Shown here: positions 11,581 to 22,565 of the stretch, piece by piece
Position numbering within the stretch: position 1 is the first letter of the stretch
Layout of the letters: each line of letters opens with the position of its first letter
Source of the DNA: Magnaporthiopsis rhizophila
Lineage: Eukaryota; Ascomycota; Sordariomycetes; Magnaporthales; Magnaporthaceae
NCBI GenBank assembly: GCA_003049465.1
Contig: PYSS01000090.1
Span: 102,415-166,414, forward strand
DNA length: 64,000 nt
Direction of reading: 5' to 3'
Notes under the pieces: model-generated
Seen by the model: only the letters and a program-made list of their open reading frames with translations
The model's database searches: none
What the model was told of the DNA's origin: nothing
Made by a program: the position numbers and the translations under genes

Positions 11581-14500
11581 ATGCAGCTGCAGGCCGCGGG
11601 CCGCACTCTGCTCTGTCTGACCGCCGCATGCGGCCTGCTGCCCCAGCCATGCCTCGCCCGCGACCGCCACGGCGCCCCCGACGCCGGGTCGTGTGAGGCG
11701 AGGACGGTCAACTACATCACACACTCCCTGCCCCAGCAGTGTCTGCGCACCGCCTGGTCTGCCACCGCGGCCACGCCCCTCCCCGCCGGAGACGCCCCGT
11801 CGCCGCCTTCTGCGGCCGTCCCCGACGCCACCGCCGCCGAGAGCCCGGACGATGCCCGCCTCCACGAGGAGAAGAGGCGGCGTGATGATGCCGCTGCGGA
11901 CCACCACGACCTGGCCACCAGCTCCTTCATGTCCTTCGAGGAGTGGAAGGAGCTGCAGTTGAAGAAGGCCGGGCAGGACCCCGCCGACCTCAAGGCGAGG
12001 AAGCATCACGAGCGCGATCGGGACGACTACGCGTCCACCCATAACGACCTCGACAGTATCGGCGACGACGGCGAGATCAACCTCGACTTCGACGCCCTCT
12101 CGGAGAAGGTCTCGGAGATCACGGCGTCTGGCGGCCGCGGCGATGCGTCGTCGGCCGCCGAGTACGAGCAGCAGCCGCAGGAGACGCACAACGCTGACGA
12201 GGACGTGTTGCTGTACGAGGGGGACGGCACGGGCGCGGCCCAGTACACGCGCAGCAAGGACGCCGGCAAGACGTGCAAGGAGCGGTTCTCGTACGCCTCG
12301 TTCGACGCCGGCGCCGCCGTGCTTAAGACAGGCCCGCGCGCAAAGAACGCAAAGGCCATCCTGGTCGAGAACAAAGACTCGTACATGCTGCTCGAGTGCG
12401 CACAGAAGAACAAGTTCGTCATCATCGAGCTGAGCGACGATATCCTCGTCGACACGGTCGTCCTGGCCAACTTTGAGTTCTTCTCGAGCATGGTCCGCAC
12501 CTTTCGCGTCAGCGTCAGCGACCGCTACCCCGTCAAGCTCGAGAAGTGGAAGGACCTTGGCACCTTCGAGGCCCGGAACCAGCGCGACATCCAGGCCTTC
12601 CTGGTCGAGCACCCGCAGATCTGGGCAAAGTACATGCGCATCGAGTTCCTGACACACTACGGCACCGAGTACTACTGCCCCATCTCCCTCGTGCGCGTCC
12701 ACGGCACCCGCATGATCGACTCGTGGAAGGAGGCCGAGGGCGGCCGCGACGATGACGACGAGGCGCTCATCGAGTCGGAGCCCCATGGCCACCAGCCTGA
12801 GCCGGCAGAGCCCAATACGCAGGACGAGCAGCAAGAGACGGTGCCGCCTACATCGGAGCAGGAGTCGCAGCCGCCGGGAATTGTTGCCGACGTCACTACC
12901 GCGACCACCCCAGCCGTCGTCACCGAGATGGGACTCTCGCCCTGGCGCCCTGCCTTCTATGAGTTTACACCCGAGGACGTTTGCGAGATACCAACGCAAA
13001 CGGTGGGACAGAACATGGCCACCGACGAGCAGCGCTCTCGCTCGGCACCGTCCCGTCCAGCATCTAATGGTGGTCACGACCCTGCGGATATGTACCATTT
13101 TTCCGTGCCAACATCGACCTCGGCCGACCCCCTCTCCAGGGAGAATTCCCCGCCACTGGCGAACGCATCACTCGCCGATCCTGCAGCATCGTCCTACCCA
13201 GACCCGGCGTCCTCCTCGTCACAATCTCAGCCTTCATCGGCGCAATCATCATCACAGAGACCAAAAGACGCCTCGCAGCTGAGCTCGGCCACCCACCGCT
13301 CACGCCCAGAGTCTCCACACTCGGGCCAGGCCAAAGCCCCTACCTCGGTGTCCAAACCGTCGTCGCAGGCGACTAACAGGGCCTCGGCGCAAGGCAGGGC
13401 CTCGACCGCGGTGCCGTCGTCGTCTAGGAACCGGACCGGCACCAACACGGGCGCCGCCGCCGCGTCTCCGACCGTCCAGGAGAGCTTCTTTAAGACGGTG
13501 GCTAAGCGGCTGCAGCTGCTCGAGTCCAACACGTCGCTGTCGCTGCAGTACATCGAGGACCAGTCCCGGTTCCTGCAGGAGGCCCTCACCAAGATGGAGC
13601 GCAAGCAGATCTCGCGCGTCGACGCCTTCCTCGACGGCCTCAACCGCACCGTCCTGGCCGAGCTGCGTAGCGTCCGCCAGCAGTACGACCAGATCTGGCA
13701 GAGCACCGTCATCGCCCTCGAGTCCCAGCGCGATCAGTCGCAGCGCGAGATCGTTGCGTTGAGCTCCCGCCTCAACGTGCTGGCCGACGAGGTCGTCTTC
13801 CAGAAGCGCATGGCCATCCTGCAGTCCCTCCTCCTGCTGGCCTGTCTCGGCCTCATAGTCTTCTCCCGTGGCTTCGGCGGGCCCGCCGCGTCCTCGTCGT
13901 CAACCTTTGTTGGCTCGTCCGCCTACCGCCCCTGGACCGCCTGGCCCACCTCCCCGCCGCCGTCGGCCGGCATGACCCCCATGCGCGGAGGTGCCGACGA
14001 CTCGCCGCTGCCCTCGCCGTCGCCATCGCCGCCGAGGCGCGGAAACGACCCCAGCACCCCACGCGGGCCCCGCGGCACCCCCGCGCACATCCGCCTCCAC
14101 AGCATCGCCTACTCGGACAAGACGCTGCCTTTGACGCCCACGTCCGAGTACGGTGACGACGGTGACGGTGACTGCCGCCGCCGCCGAGACACCAATCCGT
14201 CCATCCACGTCGTCGACGAGAGCGGCGCCAGCAGCTTCTTTGACGACACGTCCAGCTTCGACACGGCGCACAAGTCGGACGGCGACAGAGGCGGCGACAC
14301 GTCAGGCGAGTCGCTATCCAGTAGCGACGGCGTCGTCCCTGCCGCTGACATAATCCAGCCCGGGGTTGGACTCCAAGAGAACACGCCTCCACCAGAGGAG
14401 GAGGAGGAGGAGGAGGTCGCTGCTGCTGGCGGGCGAGAGGAGAGCGAGGCTGCCGTGGTGGTGGTTCAAGACTCGAGCCCTAACGGATTCGGTCACGGCC

Positions 14501-14589
14501 AAGAACCGGGCCCGCCCTTGGCGCGGACTGGCAGGTCTCAATTTGCGGATTCACGCAAGCCGCTACCTGCTCTGCCCGAGGACCCGTGA
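11581..14589 (+). CDS. SUN-domain ER membrane protein, Slp1/osteopotentia type
   Basis: Predicted 1002-aa single-exon gene related to yeast Slp1, which with Emp65 protects soluble proteins folding in the ER. The start at 11581 opens a hydrophobic signal peptide (MQLQAAGRTLLCLTAACGLL...), whereas the upstream open frame lacks ATG. An acidic stretch includes FMSFEEWKELQLKKAG, a motif shared by this family. The SUN-like domain spans about residues 240-378 (from SFDAGAAVLKTGP to SLVRVHGTRMIDSW). A disordered Ser/Pro region follows. Residues 634-743 form a coiled coil containing LQLLESNTSLSLQYIEDQ, typical of the family, followed by one transmembrane segment at 743-763 (MAILQSLLLLACLGLIVF) and a long disordered acidic tail. 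This is the mid-length SUN class with a central SUN domain, not the nuclear-envelope class. Longer than yeast Slp1 because of low-complexity insertions. Confidence 0.9.
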   Translation: MQLQAAGRTLLCLTAACGLLPQPCLARDRHGAPDAGSCEARTVNYITHSLPQQCLRTAWSATAATPLPAGDAPSPPSAAVPDATAAESPDDARLHEEKRRRDDAAADHHDLATSSFMSFEEWKELQLKKAGQDPADLKARKHHERDRDDYASTHNDLDSIGDDGEINLDFDALSEKVSEITASGGRGDASSAAEYEQQPQETHNADEDVLLYEGDGTGAAQYTRSKDAGKTCKERFSYASFDAGAAVLKTGPRAKNAKAILVENKDSYMLLECAQKNKFVIIELSDDILVDTVVLANFEFFSSMVRTFRVSVSDRYPVKLEKWKDLGTFEARNQRDIQAFLVEHPQIWAKYMRIEFLTHYGTEYYCPISLVRVHGTRMIDSWKEAEGGRDDDDEALIESEPHGHQPEPAEPNTQDEQQETVPPTSEQESQPPGIVADVTTATTPAVVTEMGLSPWRPAFYEFTPEDVCEIPTQTVGQNMATDEQRSRSAPSRPASNGGHDPADMYHFSVPTSTSADPLSRENSPPLANASLADPAASSYPDPASSSSQSQPSSAQSSSQRPKDASQLSSATHRSRPESPHSGQAKAPTSVSKPSSQATNRASAQGRASTAVPSSSRNRTGTNTGAAAASPTVQESFFKTVAKRLQLLESNTSLSLQYIEDQSRFLQEALTKMERKQISRVDAFLDGLNRTVLAELRSVRQQYDQIWQSTVIALESQRDQSQREIVALSSRLNVLADEVVFQKRMAILQSLLLLACLGLIVFSRGFGGPAASSSSTFVGSSAYRPWTAWPTSPPPSAGMTPMRGGADDSPLPSPSPSPPRRGNDPSTPRGPRGTPAHIRLHSIAYSDKTLPLTPTSEYGDDGDGDCRRRRDTNPSIHVVDESGASSFFDDTSSFDTAHKSDGDRGGDTSGESLSSSDGVVPAADIIQPGVGLQENTPPPEEEEEEEVAAAGGREESEAAVVVVQDSSPNGFGHGQEPGPPLARTGRSQFADSRKPLPALPEDP

Positions 14590-14674
14590 CCCGGACGTGC
14601 GAGGCGGACTCATTTCTTCCCCTTGGATTAGATATACCCCCTAGACGACTCATCATGCTCGTCTTTCTTGTTTA

Positions 14675-14721
<47 letters not shown>

Positions 14722-16432
14722 CCCCCTTCNTTTTTTTTTTTTTTTTTTTTTTTTTCCCACTGCCTGTGCTTGTTTTTTTGCAATTCATCGTATACGCATA
14801 GCGGGTACTACTCCCCCTGCCGCGCGGTATTCTGTAGTTTCCATTCTAGGAATTTCCCGTAGTAACTCCAAGATCAGAGCTGCTTTTTTTCTTCTTCCTT
14901 TGTTGCCCGCCCTAACTCGTCTTGTTTCTTCATTACCAAAAAGTTGCATGTTCCAACCCACAGATTCATCTTCCCCGAGGTAAATAGGTAAGTAAATGGC
15001 ATCCTCATGCCTTGGGGCAGTGTAAGTCCTCAACCCGGCGCTCGACCCAGGCCTGACCTCGTGTAGGTGGTACACGACCGCCGATCCGAGCGCGTACATG
15101 AACCAACAGCTCCTCCTTGTCGCCGATCATGTCCGCCGCCCTTCTTTTCTTCATGTAGCAAGCTGGACTGCCTGTAGCTGACGACCGCGTGCGCACTGGA
15201 CTTTGAGCGGCTGGCACAGTTGACTACACGTGGCAGGCCGCGGCTGCTCCTAGATGCCTTTAGGCCGAGTTCTGGGCTGCTGCTACCAGCATCGAGCCTG
15301 ACGTACCGCGTAGAGACACGAGATTCGCCCCCAAGGCTGATGCCGACGCCCCGATCGGCGCGGTGCTGTGCTACGCTTTCGGCTTCTATCGCAAGGCCTA
15401 CGAAGGGTCGTCCGAAACGCTGTCGACGTTTTGAGACCATGGCGGAGATTCGAGGCGTGGCCAGCGGGGGACCATCGGATGCCGACGTCGCAACAGACCA
15501 CACTTCACCTGAGTCCAAGTGTAGTGTTAATCGGGCACATGTGGGAGAAATAACCCGAAGGAAACGTTCACTCCTGGTAGCTAACGACGCCGAGATACCA
15601 TGATTGGTACCCCTGTGTCGGCTCCAACAGGGGCGCTTCCTGTCACAGTTATCCCTTGCCGCGGCCTCACGCCTGAGAAAAATAACGATAAGAGACGGCG
15701 AGTATCGTAGGACTATGCTGGGCAAATTCTTGCTTGCAGCAGTGACACTGCACATTAACCATCTCAAACGTAACCGACTCGAATTCCGTCATCTAAAAGA
15801 GACTGCAAAGAAGCCTGGCTCTGGAGCAAAGATCTAGTTACATATACCCGCACAACTCCTTGATTATTGTCAATGTATGCGGCCGCAACTCGTATACGGC
15901 GACCTTCCGTGGGAACATCCAGACCGCCAAGCTCTCAGCAGCATATCTCCTTGGCATAGCCCAATGTGACACGACACTTCCAGCCAGCACATCCGTACAG
16001 CCAAAGTCAAGAAAGAAGGGAGACTGGGAAGGACAAGGAAAATAGTGGCAAACAGTCAGGGTATCTGACAAGTGTGTGGGAAGGATTGTCGATAGACAGG
16101 CAGGTAATCGCTGTGACTTGTCGGATCCCCCATGATTAGCATGCAATCAGCGGTCGAAAGACCGAGTACTTTTTTTTTTTTTTTTTTTTTTTTTTTGCTT
16201 GTTTTTCACTCGAGTCACGCGGATCGTGTGGACATCGTTATTTGCAAGAGTGTACGAAAGAAAGAAAGAAAGGGCAGAAAGCTAAAGATTATGGACATCG
16301 AAGGATAACTAAGCACCGTATCTGGTACCAAATGCTGATCTTCAAGAAAGTCTCGTGGCGGGGTGGCTTGCGTGAGCTGCCGCGTCGAGTCGTTGAACAT
16401 GGTGATTCGAGCAGAGTGTCCCTGAGTGCGAG
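14590..16432. other. Convergent intergenic region with homopolymers and an N
   Basis: 3' flanks of the SUN and MEI2-like genes. T tracts at 14671-14720 and 14731-14755 surround an N at 14730, and another T tract lies at 16171-16196. An open frame on the minus strand (15030-15755) would give a 241-aa Arg/Ser-rich product without a recognisable domain; I do not call it a gene. No tRNA box pair was seen. Confidence 0.55.
14671..14756. repeat. Oligo-T tracts flanking an ambiguous base
   Basis: Two long T runs separated by CCCCCTTC and N at 14730, in the 3' flank of the SUN gene. Length is unreliable. Confidence 0.9.
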
Positions 16433-19265
16433 TTACTGGTTCACATAGAGCTGCTGCATCGATGTTTGCATCGATTTCTCGAAGTCGTACTCCTCAAGCG
16501 CCGCCAGTCTGGTCCCGCGGTCGTACTGGGAGCGGCGGCGACGCTGCTCGTCGCGGAAATGCTGGCCTGCGTTCGGAGTGAAGAGCCCTGCACATACGTT
16601 AGCGAGGAGAGCTGAGGCTGACTTTCAAGAGATGCACATACCGACGTGCTCTGCATTCTCGCAGCTCCTCTTCATCTTGGACTGGTTGTCCGGGTCCGGG
16701 AACGGCTCCTCCTCTCCAGCCATCTCAGGCACCGGACCGTTGGAGGTGAAGTAGAGCTGTTACGATTGGTCAGTGATGCCAGAGCTGGCGGCTGAAGGTG
16801 AAGTATGAACAACATACCTTGGGCCTGTAGTGAGCGGCCTCCAGCATGACCGAGCTGTTGCGGAACTTCTGCACCAGACAATCCTTGCCTTGGATGGCTG
16901 GCGGTTGACTGTTAGCACTGCAGCAAAAGAACAGACCGAACATTGGTACCTACTGGCATAGGATATCTCCGCAACCTTGTCGCTCTTGAAGCAGTTCCTA
17001 GATCGGCACGCGGATGTCAGCTTCTGACATAACTTTGAGGCTCGCAAGCAGATGGACGCACCAGCGTTGGTTTCCGCGAGCATTGACAAACTGCAAGTTT
17101 TCGGATGTCAACACAGCGCTACAATAGGGTACAAGGGGGTCGATATGAAGGGATAAGGGCGGCTAACGTCAATGATATCCAGGGGCTGTTGACATAGAAA
17201 GGTTGTTAGCAAAGATGTTCTCGATCATATTCCCAGAGCCAGAAGTTGATCAAAACTCACATCGACGAAGTTGATGAATGCATAGCCGACACTAGAACAA
17301 ACAGCTGTCAGTAACAAGACCTGAAATTGCTGGGGCAGAGTGACGACATACTTGCAGTCGTTGGCGAAGTCGATGCGCAGATACATGAAGTCGTATTTGC
17401 CCCAACTTGACTCGTCGACAATACGCTTCAACATTGCCTGGTCGACCTTGTTGGGGATGTTGCGCAGCATGATCTATCACAATTATGAGCCACGAGAACC
17501 GAGTGGGTGCGTTCGACAATACGTACCGTCGTGCGAACATCAATGCCCTCTCGGATCCGATTCACATCGACATGATTGTGATGACCGGCCGCATTGTAGT
17601 AGGATGACCTGTTCACCCGCATGGCATTCTGGCGGCGGCCATCATGTCGGCCAAATCCTTGCATCTGTCTCGGCGAGGTAAGGTCATGCTGAGAGGGAAC
17701 AACGACATGAGAGGACGCCGGGCTGCTGTACATCGGGGTGAGGCATTGGTAACTGGACACACTCGATGCCGGAGGACTCTGCGACGGGATCCGGTTGAGC
17801 ATGTAGGGACTCGGCATCGGGAGCTGCCTGAACACCAGAGGGTGGAACAGAGGATACTGTGGGCTGAGTGGGAGACCGACATGGGGTGTGACAGGCTGGG
17901 CCGGAGTGCCCATCGAGGAGGCCGACTGTGGCGTCTTGACCAGTGGAGCTCCCTGGAAGTTGTCACCGCCATAGTCGTGGAATGAAGATTGCCTCACTGG
18001 AGTTGCGAGTGGGGTGACAATGGGGGTTGCGACCCCAGCATTTGAGCTGCCCTTGTGGAAAGAGATGACAATGGTGACTCCCTAGATGAGGTTGTTAAAA
18101 GCATATCCGTGAAGCTGTCAATGCGCATACAGATTCTCTCACCTCGATGATGGCTCCGTTGTATTTGGAAACGGCGGCAAGGGAGACGTTGATGTCGGCG
18201 TACTCGAGAATCGCCTCAAATGTGCCCGGCTCGGAATTGGACACCTTTTGCAAAGCGAAGATATCACCCTCCGAGCAGAGCAGCCTGAGGGCAACCGACT
18301 CCACACGCAGCTCGTTCTTCTCCGCGCCCTCGCCAGCAGTGGCGAACACGGTGAGCTGACCCTCGTAGTTGCTGGGAGCGTGGATGCTGCTCTGAGTGAC
18401 CTGGATAGAACGTGGCGTTAGTAGAAGGTTCTTTATGGCGTAGAAGACGCAAGATTGTGCTAGACTAGATGGTTGAACTCATACCTGAACGAATTCTGTA
18501 GGGGATACAAAGGCAGCGATCCAGGTGGCGTCGCCCAAGAGAATGTTGCGATGAACCAAGCAGGCATCTCGGATGTTGGAGAAACGGATGTACGTAGCCT
18601 GGCCTTTGGCGACGATATGCCTGGTTCCCTGGCATGGCAGTCCGTGGTTCTCAAGTTTCTGTGCATGGAGTTAGGATTTATGTGGGTGATCTTGAGGATA
18701 CAGCGGCCATTCCAGAAGCACTCACCGACAGCAGAAGCTCGACACCAGCTACGGTGACCGGCTGGGTCGACGACGACGCGACCAGGCAGCGAGAGTAGTG
18801 TAGGTCTGTGCTGAGAATAGGGGAGACGGGGAGGACGTGCTGGGGAGTGGCGCGGCTTGGGGTCTTGGAGGCTGTGCCAGCCGTCGAGTCGGCGGAACCT
18901 TGAGCGACCAAAGGCGCCGCGAAAGGGCGGAAGGCGGATGCTGTTGCCGAGAGCTTCTGCTCCTGCTTGCGGACGGGCGTGTTGGTGGAGACAAAAGGAT
19001 CTTTCTCCAGCTGAGCCGGGCCATTGCGGAAGGGGGTGGAGACAGGAGGCTGCTGGGCAGGGTAGATGGCTTGGTCGCCATCCGAAGGGCTCGGGGTGAT
19101 GATGCCCTTGATCAGCTTGGCCGACTTGGCCGAGTTCTCTTCGGGAGAGAAGGCAGTGAGGCGGGTGTCCGGGGTGCCATCATGCTTGTACGAATCTGCA
19201 CCTCCGACCGAGGAATGAGGGGAAGAAGGGTTGAAAGACCCTTCTCTCGGCTGAGTCTGGGCCAT
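16433..19265 (-). CDS. mei2: MEI2-like RNA-binding protein
   Basis: Predicted 706-aa RNA-binding protein of the Mei2 family, whose founding member in fission yeast switches cells into meiosis by sequestering mRNA-elimination factors. Twelve exons (complement): 19265-18726, 18658-18485, 18400-18143, 18081-17527, 17473-17352, 17291-17261, 17185-17168, 17090-17062, 16997-16954, 16897-16818, 16756-16642, 16587-16433. All junctions agree in phase and the total is exactly 707 codons. Two degenerate RRM-like regions (about 195-325) follow a disordered N-terminus. The diagnostic C-terminal Mei2 RRM starts at residue 508 with TTIMLRNIPNKVDQ and continues through WGKYDFMYLRIDF, NDCNVGYAFINFVD, PLDIID, FVNARGNQRWN and KVAEISYATIQGKD. 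The start ATG at 19265 has A at -3 and G at +4. Size is close to S. pombe Mei2 (750 aa). Exons 6-9 are 18-44 nt and easily lost by automated prediction. Confidence 0.92.
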
Positions 19266-20990
19266 GATGGGCAAGCTTGCGAGACGCCAGCAGAGAGTCT
19301 CTACCTGACAGCCGCGCTCTGGATTGCCGACGCAGGAACACTTCAGCAGGAAGATGGAAGTTGTGATCGCAGATCAAGCTGCGCAAGGGAAAGATGACGC
19401 CTCTCGGCCGATACGCTCTCGTCAAAGAAAGAAGAAGTGGACAACCAGGTCTGCGCTCAGAAAGATGTGAGGAAGGCCTGGCGTGAAAAAAAGTCGAGCG
19501 GGGACACGGTCGCTATGACGAGGATAAAAAGTGCGGGAAGGGTAGAACGAATGCGGGAGATAAAGTACAGCAGGCCAAACAACCTCACGCGGTGCTGCCT
19601 GAGACGGCAGGGTGCTGTTTCTCTCCCAGGAGGATAACCAAGGACCAAGAAGGGGATGGGCTGGAAAAACTCGGCACGCGATACGATTATCCAAGGAAGT
19701 TGTGATGTTGCTCCTTCCCGTGCAAGGTGAGGGCGAGGTGAGAGATTTTGAGGGTGGCCGATGGATGGCAGGAAGGTGCGCTCGACCCGGCGCAGGCAAG
19801 GCAGGCACCTCAGGCATGCAATTTCGGACAGGACGCCGCGCCCCTCCCAAGTTTAGGACGAAATTCTCCAGTTGGCTCCTCTGGCACAGTCACTTTCTTC
19901 TCTGAGGGCAGGAACGGGACGATGGAGTTAGAAATTCCGGGATCGTGTAGCAACCCGCCTCGTCGTCCTCGTCCGCCACCCATCTGGCCCCTCCATATAC
20001 AGCGGCACCAATCTCATATGTGGGCAGCCACCTACCTACTTAGGTACCTGGAAACTATCTCGAGGAGTGAACATCTCATCCTGCCCTTCTAACCAGCCTA
20101 TTCTACTATCCATTTAATGCTCCCTTGAAGACATTCCATGACAATTGCGGTTCTGTGCGCCACTCTGACTTCACTCTCTCCCTCTGATACCTTTCAGATA
20201 AGTGGACCTCCCCAATGTGTTTCCGGCAACTGGTAGGCCCACGTGGTGCTTTGGCAGGAAAAGGAACAGAACCAGACGGATCAAGGCAGAATGAGCTGGC
20301 ATTGGAAAGCGCGAACTCGGCGATTTCTTCTCGGCCATAGTCGTAGACGCCGCGCCACGCTTCGACAAGACTCTACCACACCATCCTGGGATGGATGCTT
20401 CGGCCACCTCACAGAGACGAGTGGCATGAGTGACTTTAGATACCGATATGCTATACTCCTGCCCTCTGCGGTTTCCGGTTTTGAGCCGTATCGGGACACA
20501 ATCGTCACTTGCTATTGGGTCCCCCTGGCGACCCACTGCCCAATACATGTCGTGTTGACGTATCTCTCAGTCTTTGGATAAGTGTGGGTGCGAACATCTC
20601 GGTACCATGTTTGATGATTCGCCTATATCTTGCTGTCGATCGCCCGCCTAAGCAGCTTTCCGTCTGAATCTCGTAGTCTCGATTCTATCGTCTCGAAAGT
20701 ATATGTTTTGGGGACGAGCGTGAAAATCCCCGAAACTCACTTTCCATGTTTACAGGTATCCGGATACCTTGCGAGATATTTCTATTTTCTGCTCTATTTT
20801 GCTTTATTCGGATGGGCGGCGCCTAGCCAGGCATCCAGTTCCGCAGTGCAGTCACGTTTTCCATCCCTATCCACAGAGATCCTTTAGCTCACATTCAGAT
20901 GGACGAAAAAAAGCAAAAATTGCACTCCTCCCTGAGTCCCCTATAGCCCAAACAACAGACATGCAAATTTTCAGACAGCCATCCATGCAC
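19266..20990. other. Upstream region of the MEI2-like gene
   Basis: 1.7 kb between the MEI2-like start and the 3' end of the lectin gene on the same strand. It should hold a long MEI2 leader and promoter. Scattered short open frames are without domains. No gene seen. Confidence 0.55.
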
Positions 20991-22565
20991 CTATAGATAC
21001 TTCTTCCCAATGGACGACTTTCGTCGCTTGTATACAACGTAGGCAGTAAAGAGTATGACCTGGCTGGCGACAATAACGAAGATAAGCCGACCATGGCCTG
21101 GTGCGGCGTGCTGCTCGACCTTCGCGGCGAGGTACGAGTGCGTGTCGCCAACGATGCTCTTGAGGTTGTTCTCGGTGGACTGGACCTTGTGGCTGATCTC
21201 GGACCGGACGGTGCGCATTTCCTTCTCCATGTTTTGTATGCGGTGGTCGAGATCCGACAACTTTTCAAGAGCAACCTTCACGCTGTGGATCATGGTTGAG
21301 AGCTCTTCGTGTCGCCGTTCGTCCATGGTGCTCTGGTGCGAGACCTGGCGGAAGATGGTGGACAGGTGATGGTTCACGCTCAGCAGCCTGCTGTGCAGAT
21401 CCTCAAACTGTGCTTTGGAGCTGGTGTACTTGCTCGCATCCTGGTCCGGAATGTCGGCTTCGTATGTGAAGTGCTCATCGTCGTGGACGGCATCATGGTG
21501 TCCATGGCCTCGCACGAACTTGGCTGGCGGTGCGTGGTCACCCTCTGCATGGTGCTGGCTCTTTTGATCGTGGGCTGCATCGTAGTGCTCATCATGGTGC
21601 CCATCGTAATGCTGATCGTGGTGTGCATCGTAATGTTGATCGTGGTGTGCATCGTAATGTTGATCGTGGTGTGCATCGTAATGTTGATCGTGGTGTGCAT
21701 CATGGTGCTCATCATGGTGTGCATCGTGGTGCTCATCATGATGCTCCTGCTGGTGGTGGCCGGCGTCGTGCTTATCCGAGAGGACAACGAGCTTAAACAG
21801 CTCGACCGAGTCTGGGTTTTCGGCCGAGGCGGCCGTGACACCGAAGCGGTAGCCGCGGGGGATCTCGATATGCTCGCTCTGGAAGCAGAGCCTGCCGTCG
21901 ACATCGACTCTCAAGTGCTCGTGGGTCTGGCTGATCTTGAGCTCAGAGGGGCGGCCGAGATTGCGGTAGGCATAATTGCAATGGCCGAAGGAGAGGCCGT
22001 CGACGTGGCTCGCCTTGAAGTCGGTGGTGCCGTCGTTGAGGAAGCCCCTGATCATGCCGCCGGAGCCGCCGTACTGGTCAATGGCGAGCACAAGGCCCTG
22101 GAAATGCGCGACGGTGTAGATGCCGCCGGACCGGACTTCGTGAGAGCCGTCGCGCACAAGCCATATGTTCATGTTGGCGCTCCCGCGCTCAGGCCCGTTG
22201 ACCCGGAAGCTGACGTCGGCCGTCCACTCGTCGTGCTCCAGCGAGTTGTCGGCCCAGATCGCTCCACGCTGGTTGCCCGGCGCCGGGGGCGTTAAGACTA
22301 TCTTGTTGGACAAAACTTCGGGGAGGTACGGCTGGCCCTGGAGCGTGAAGTGCGGTATCGTTGAGCCATGTTCCGTGATTCTGTTTGTAGCGGCGCGGGG
22401 TTAGGAACTAAGCGAACCAGGCCCACGCAGTGAACGCGAGCGCTTTTCGGAGGAAAACTCGACTTACTTGGTGCCAAAGCCAAAGCTCAGGTCGTTGAGA
22501 AGATACTGGTGGGCCTGGGCAATGCTTGCGATCGCAGCCAGAGCGAGTGACGACCGGAGACGCAT
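20991..22565 (-). CDS. L-type lectin cargo receptor (Emp46/47, ERGIC-53 family) with His-rich repeat
   Basis: Predicted 495-aa type I membrane protein that should cycle between ER and Golgi as a glycoprotein cargo receptor. Two exons (complement): 22565-22468 and 22380-20991; the intron (87 nt) splits a Lys codon. A signal peptide (MRLRSSLALAAIASIAQA) precedes the lectin domain at about residues 20-235, which has ADNSLEHDEWTADVSFRVNG and GMIRGFLNDG near the carbohydrate site. Residues about 238-310 are a His/Asp-rich tandem repeat of eight-residue units such as HHDQHYDA. A coiled coil (about 340-450) is followed by a transmembrane helix (465-484) and the cytosolic tail KRRKSSIGKKYL, whose last four residues form a KKxx COPI retrieval signal. 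The His-rich stalk is not a standard part of this family. It is divergent from ALG8. Confidence 0.93.
21600..21745 (-). repeat. 24-bp tandem repeat encoding HHDQHYDA-type octapeptides
   Basis: Inside the lectin gene. At least four near-identical 24-bp units (about 21608-21703) continue into more diverged units on both sides. The protein units alternate HHDEHHDA and HHDQHYDA. Perfect units imply recent slippage or unequal exchange, with the reading frame preserved. Confidence 0.9.

Noticed and set aside
11518..13098. 526-codon minus-strand frame opposite the SUN gene
   Set aside because: Shadow frame of biased third positions in the SUN gene.
15030..15755. 241-codon minus-strand frame between SUN and MEI2 genes
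   Set aside because: Arg/Ser-rich, no intron signals, no recognised domain; could be a lineage orphan but I cannot support it.
21309..22295. Long forward frame rich in Val/Ile/Met opposite the lectin gene
   Set aside because: It is the antisense shadow of the His/Asp repeat codons; the lectin frame is clearly the coding one.
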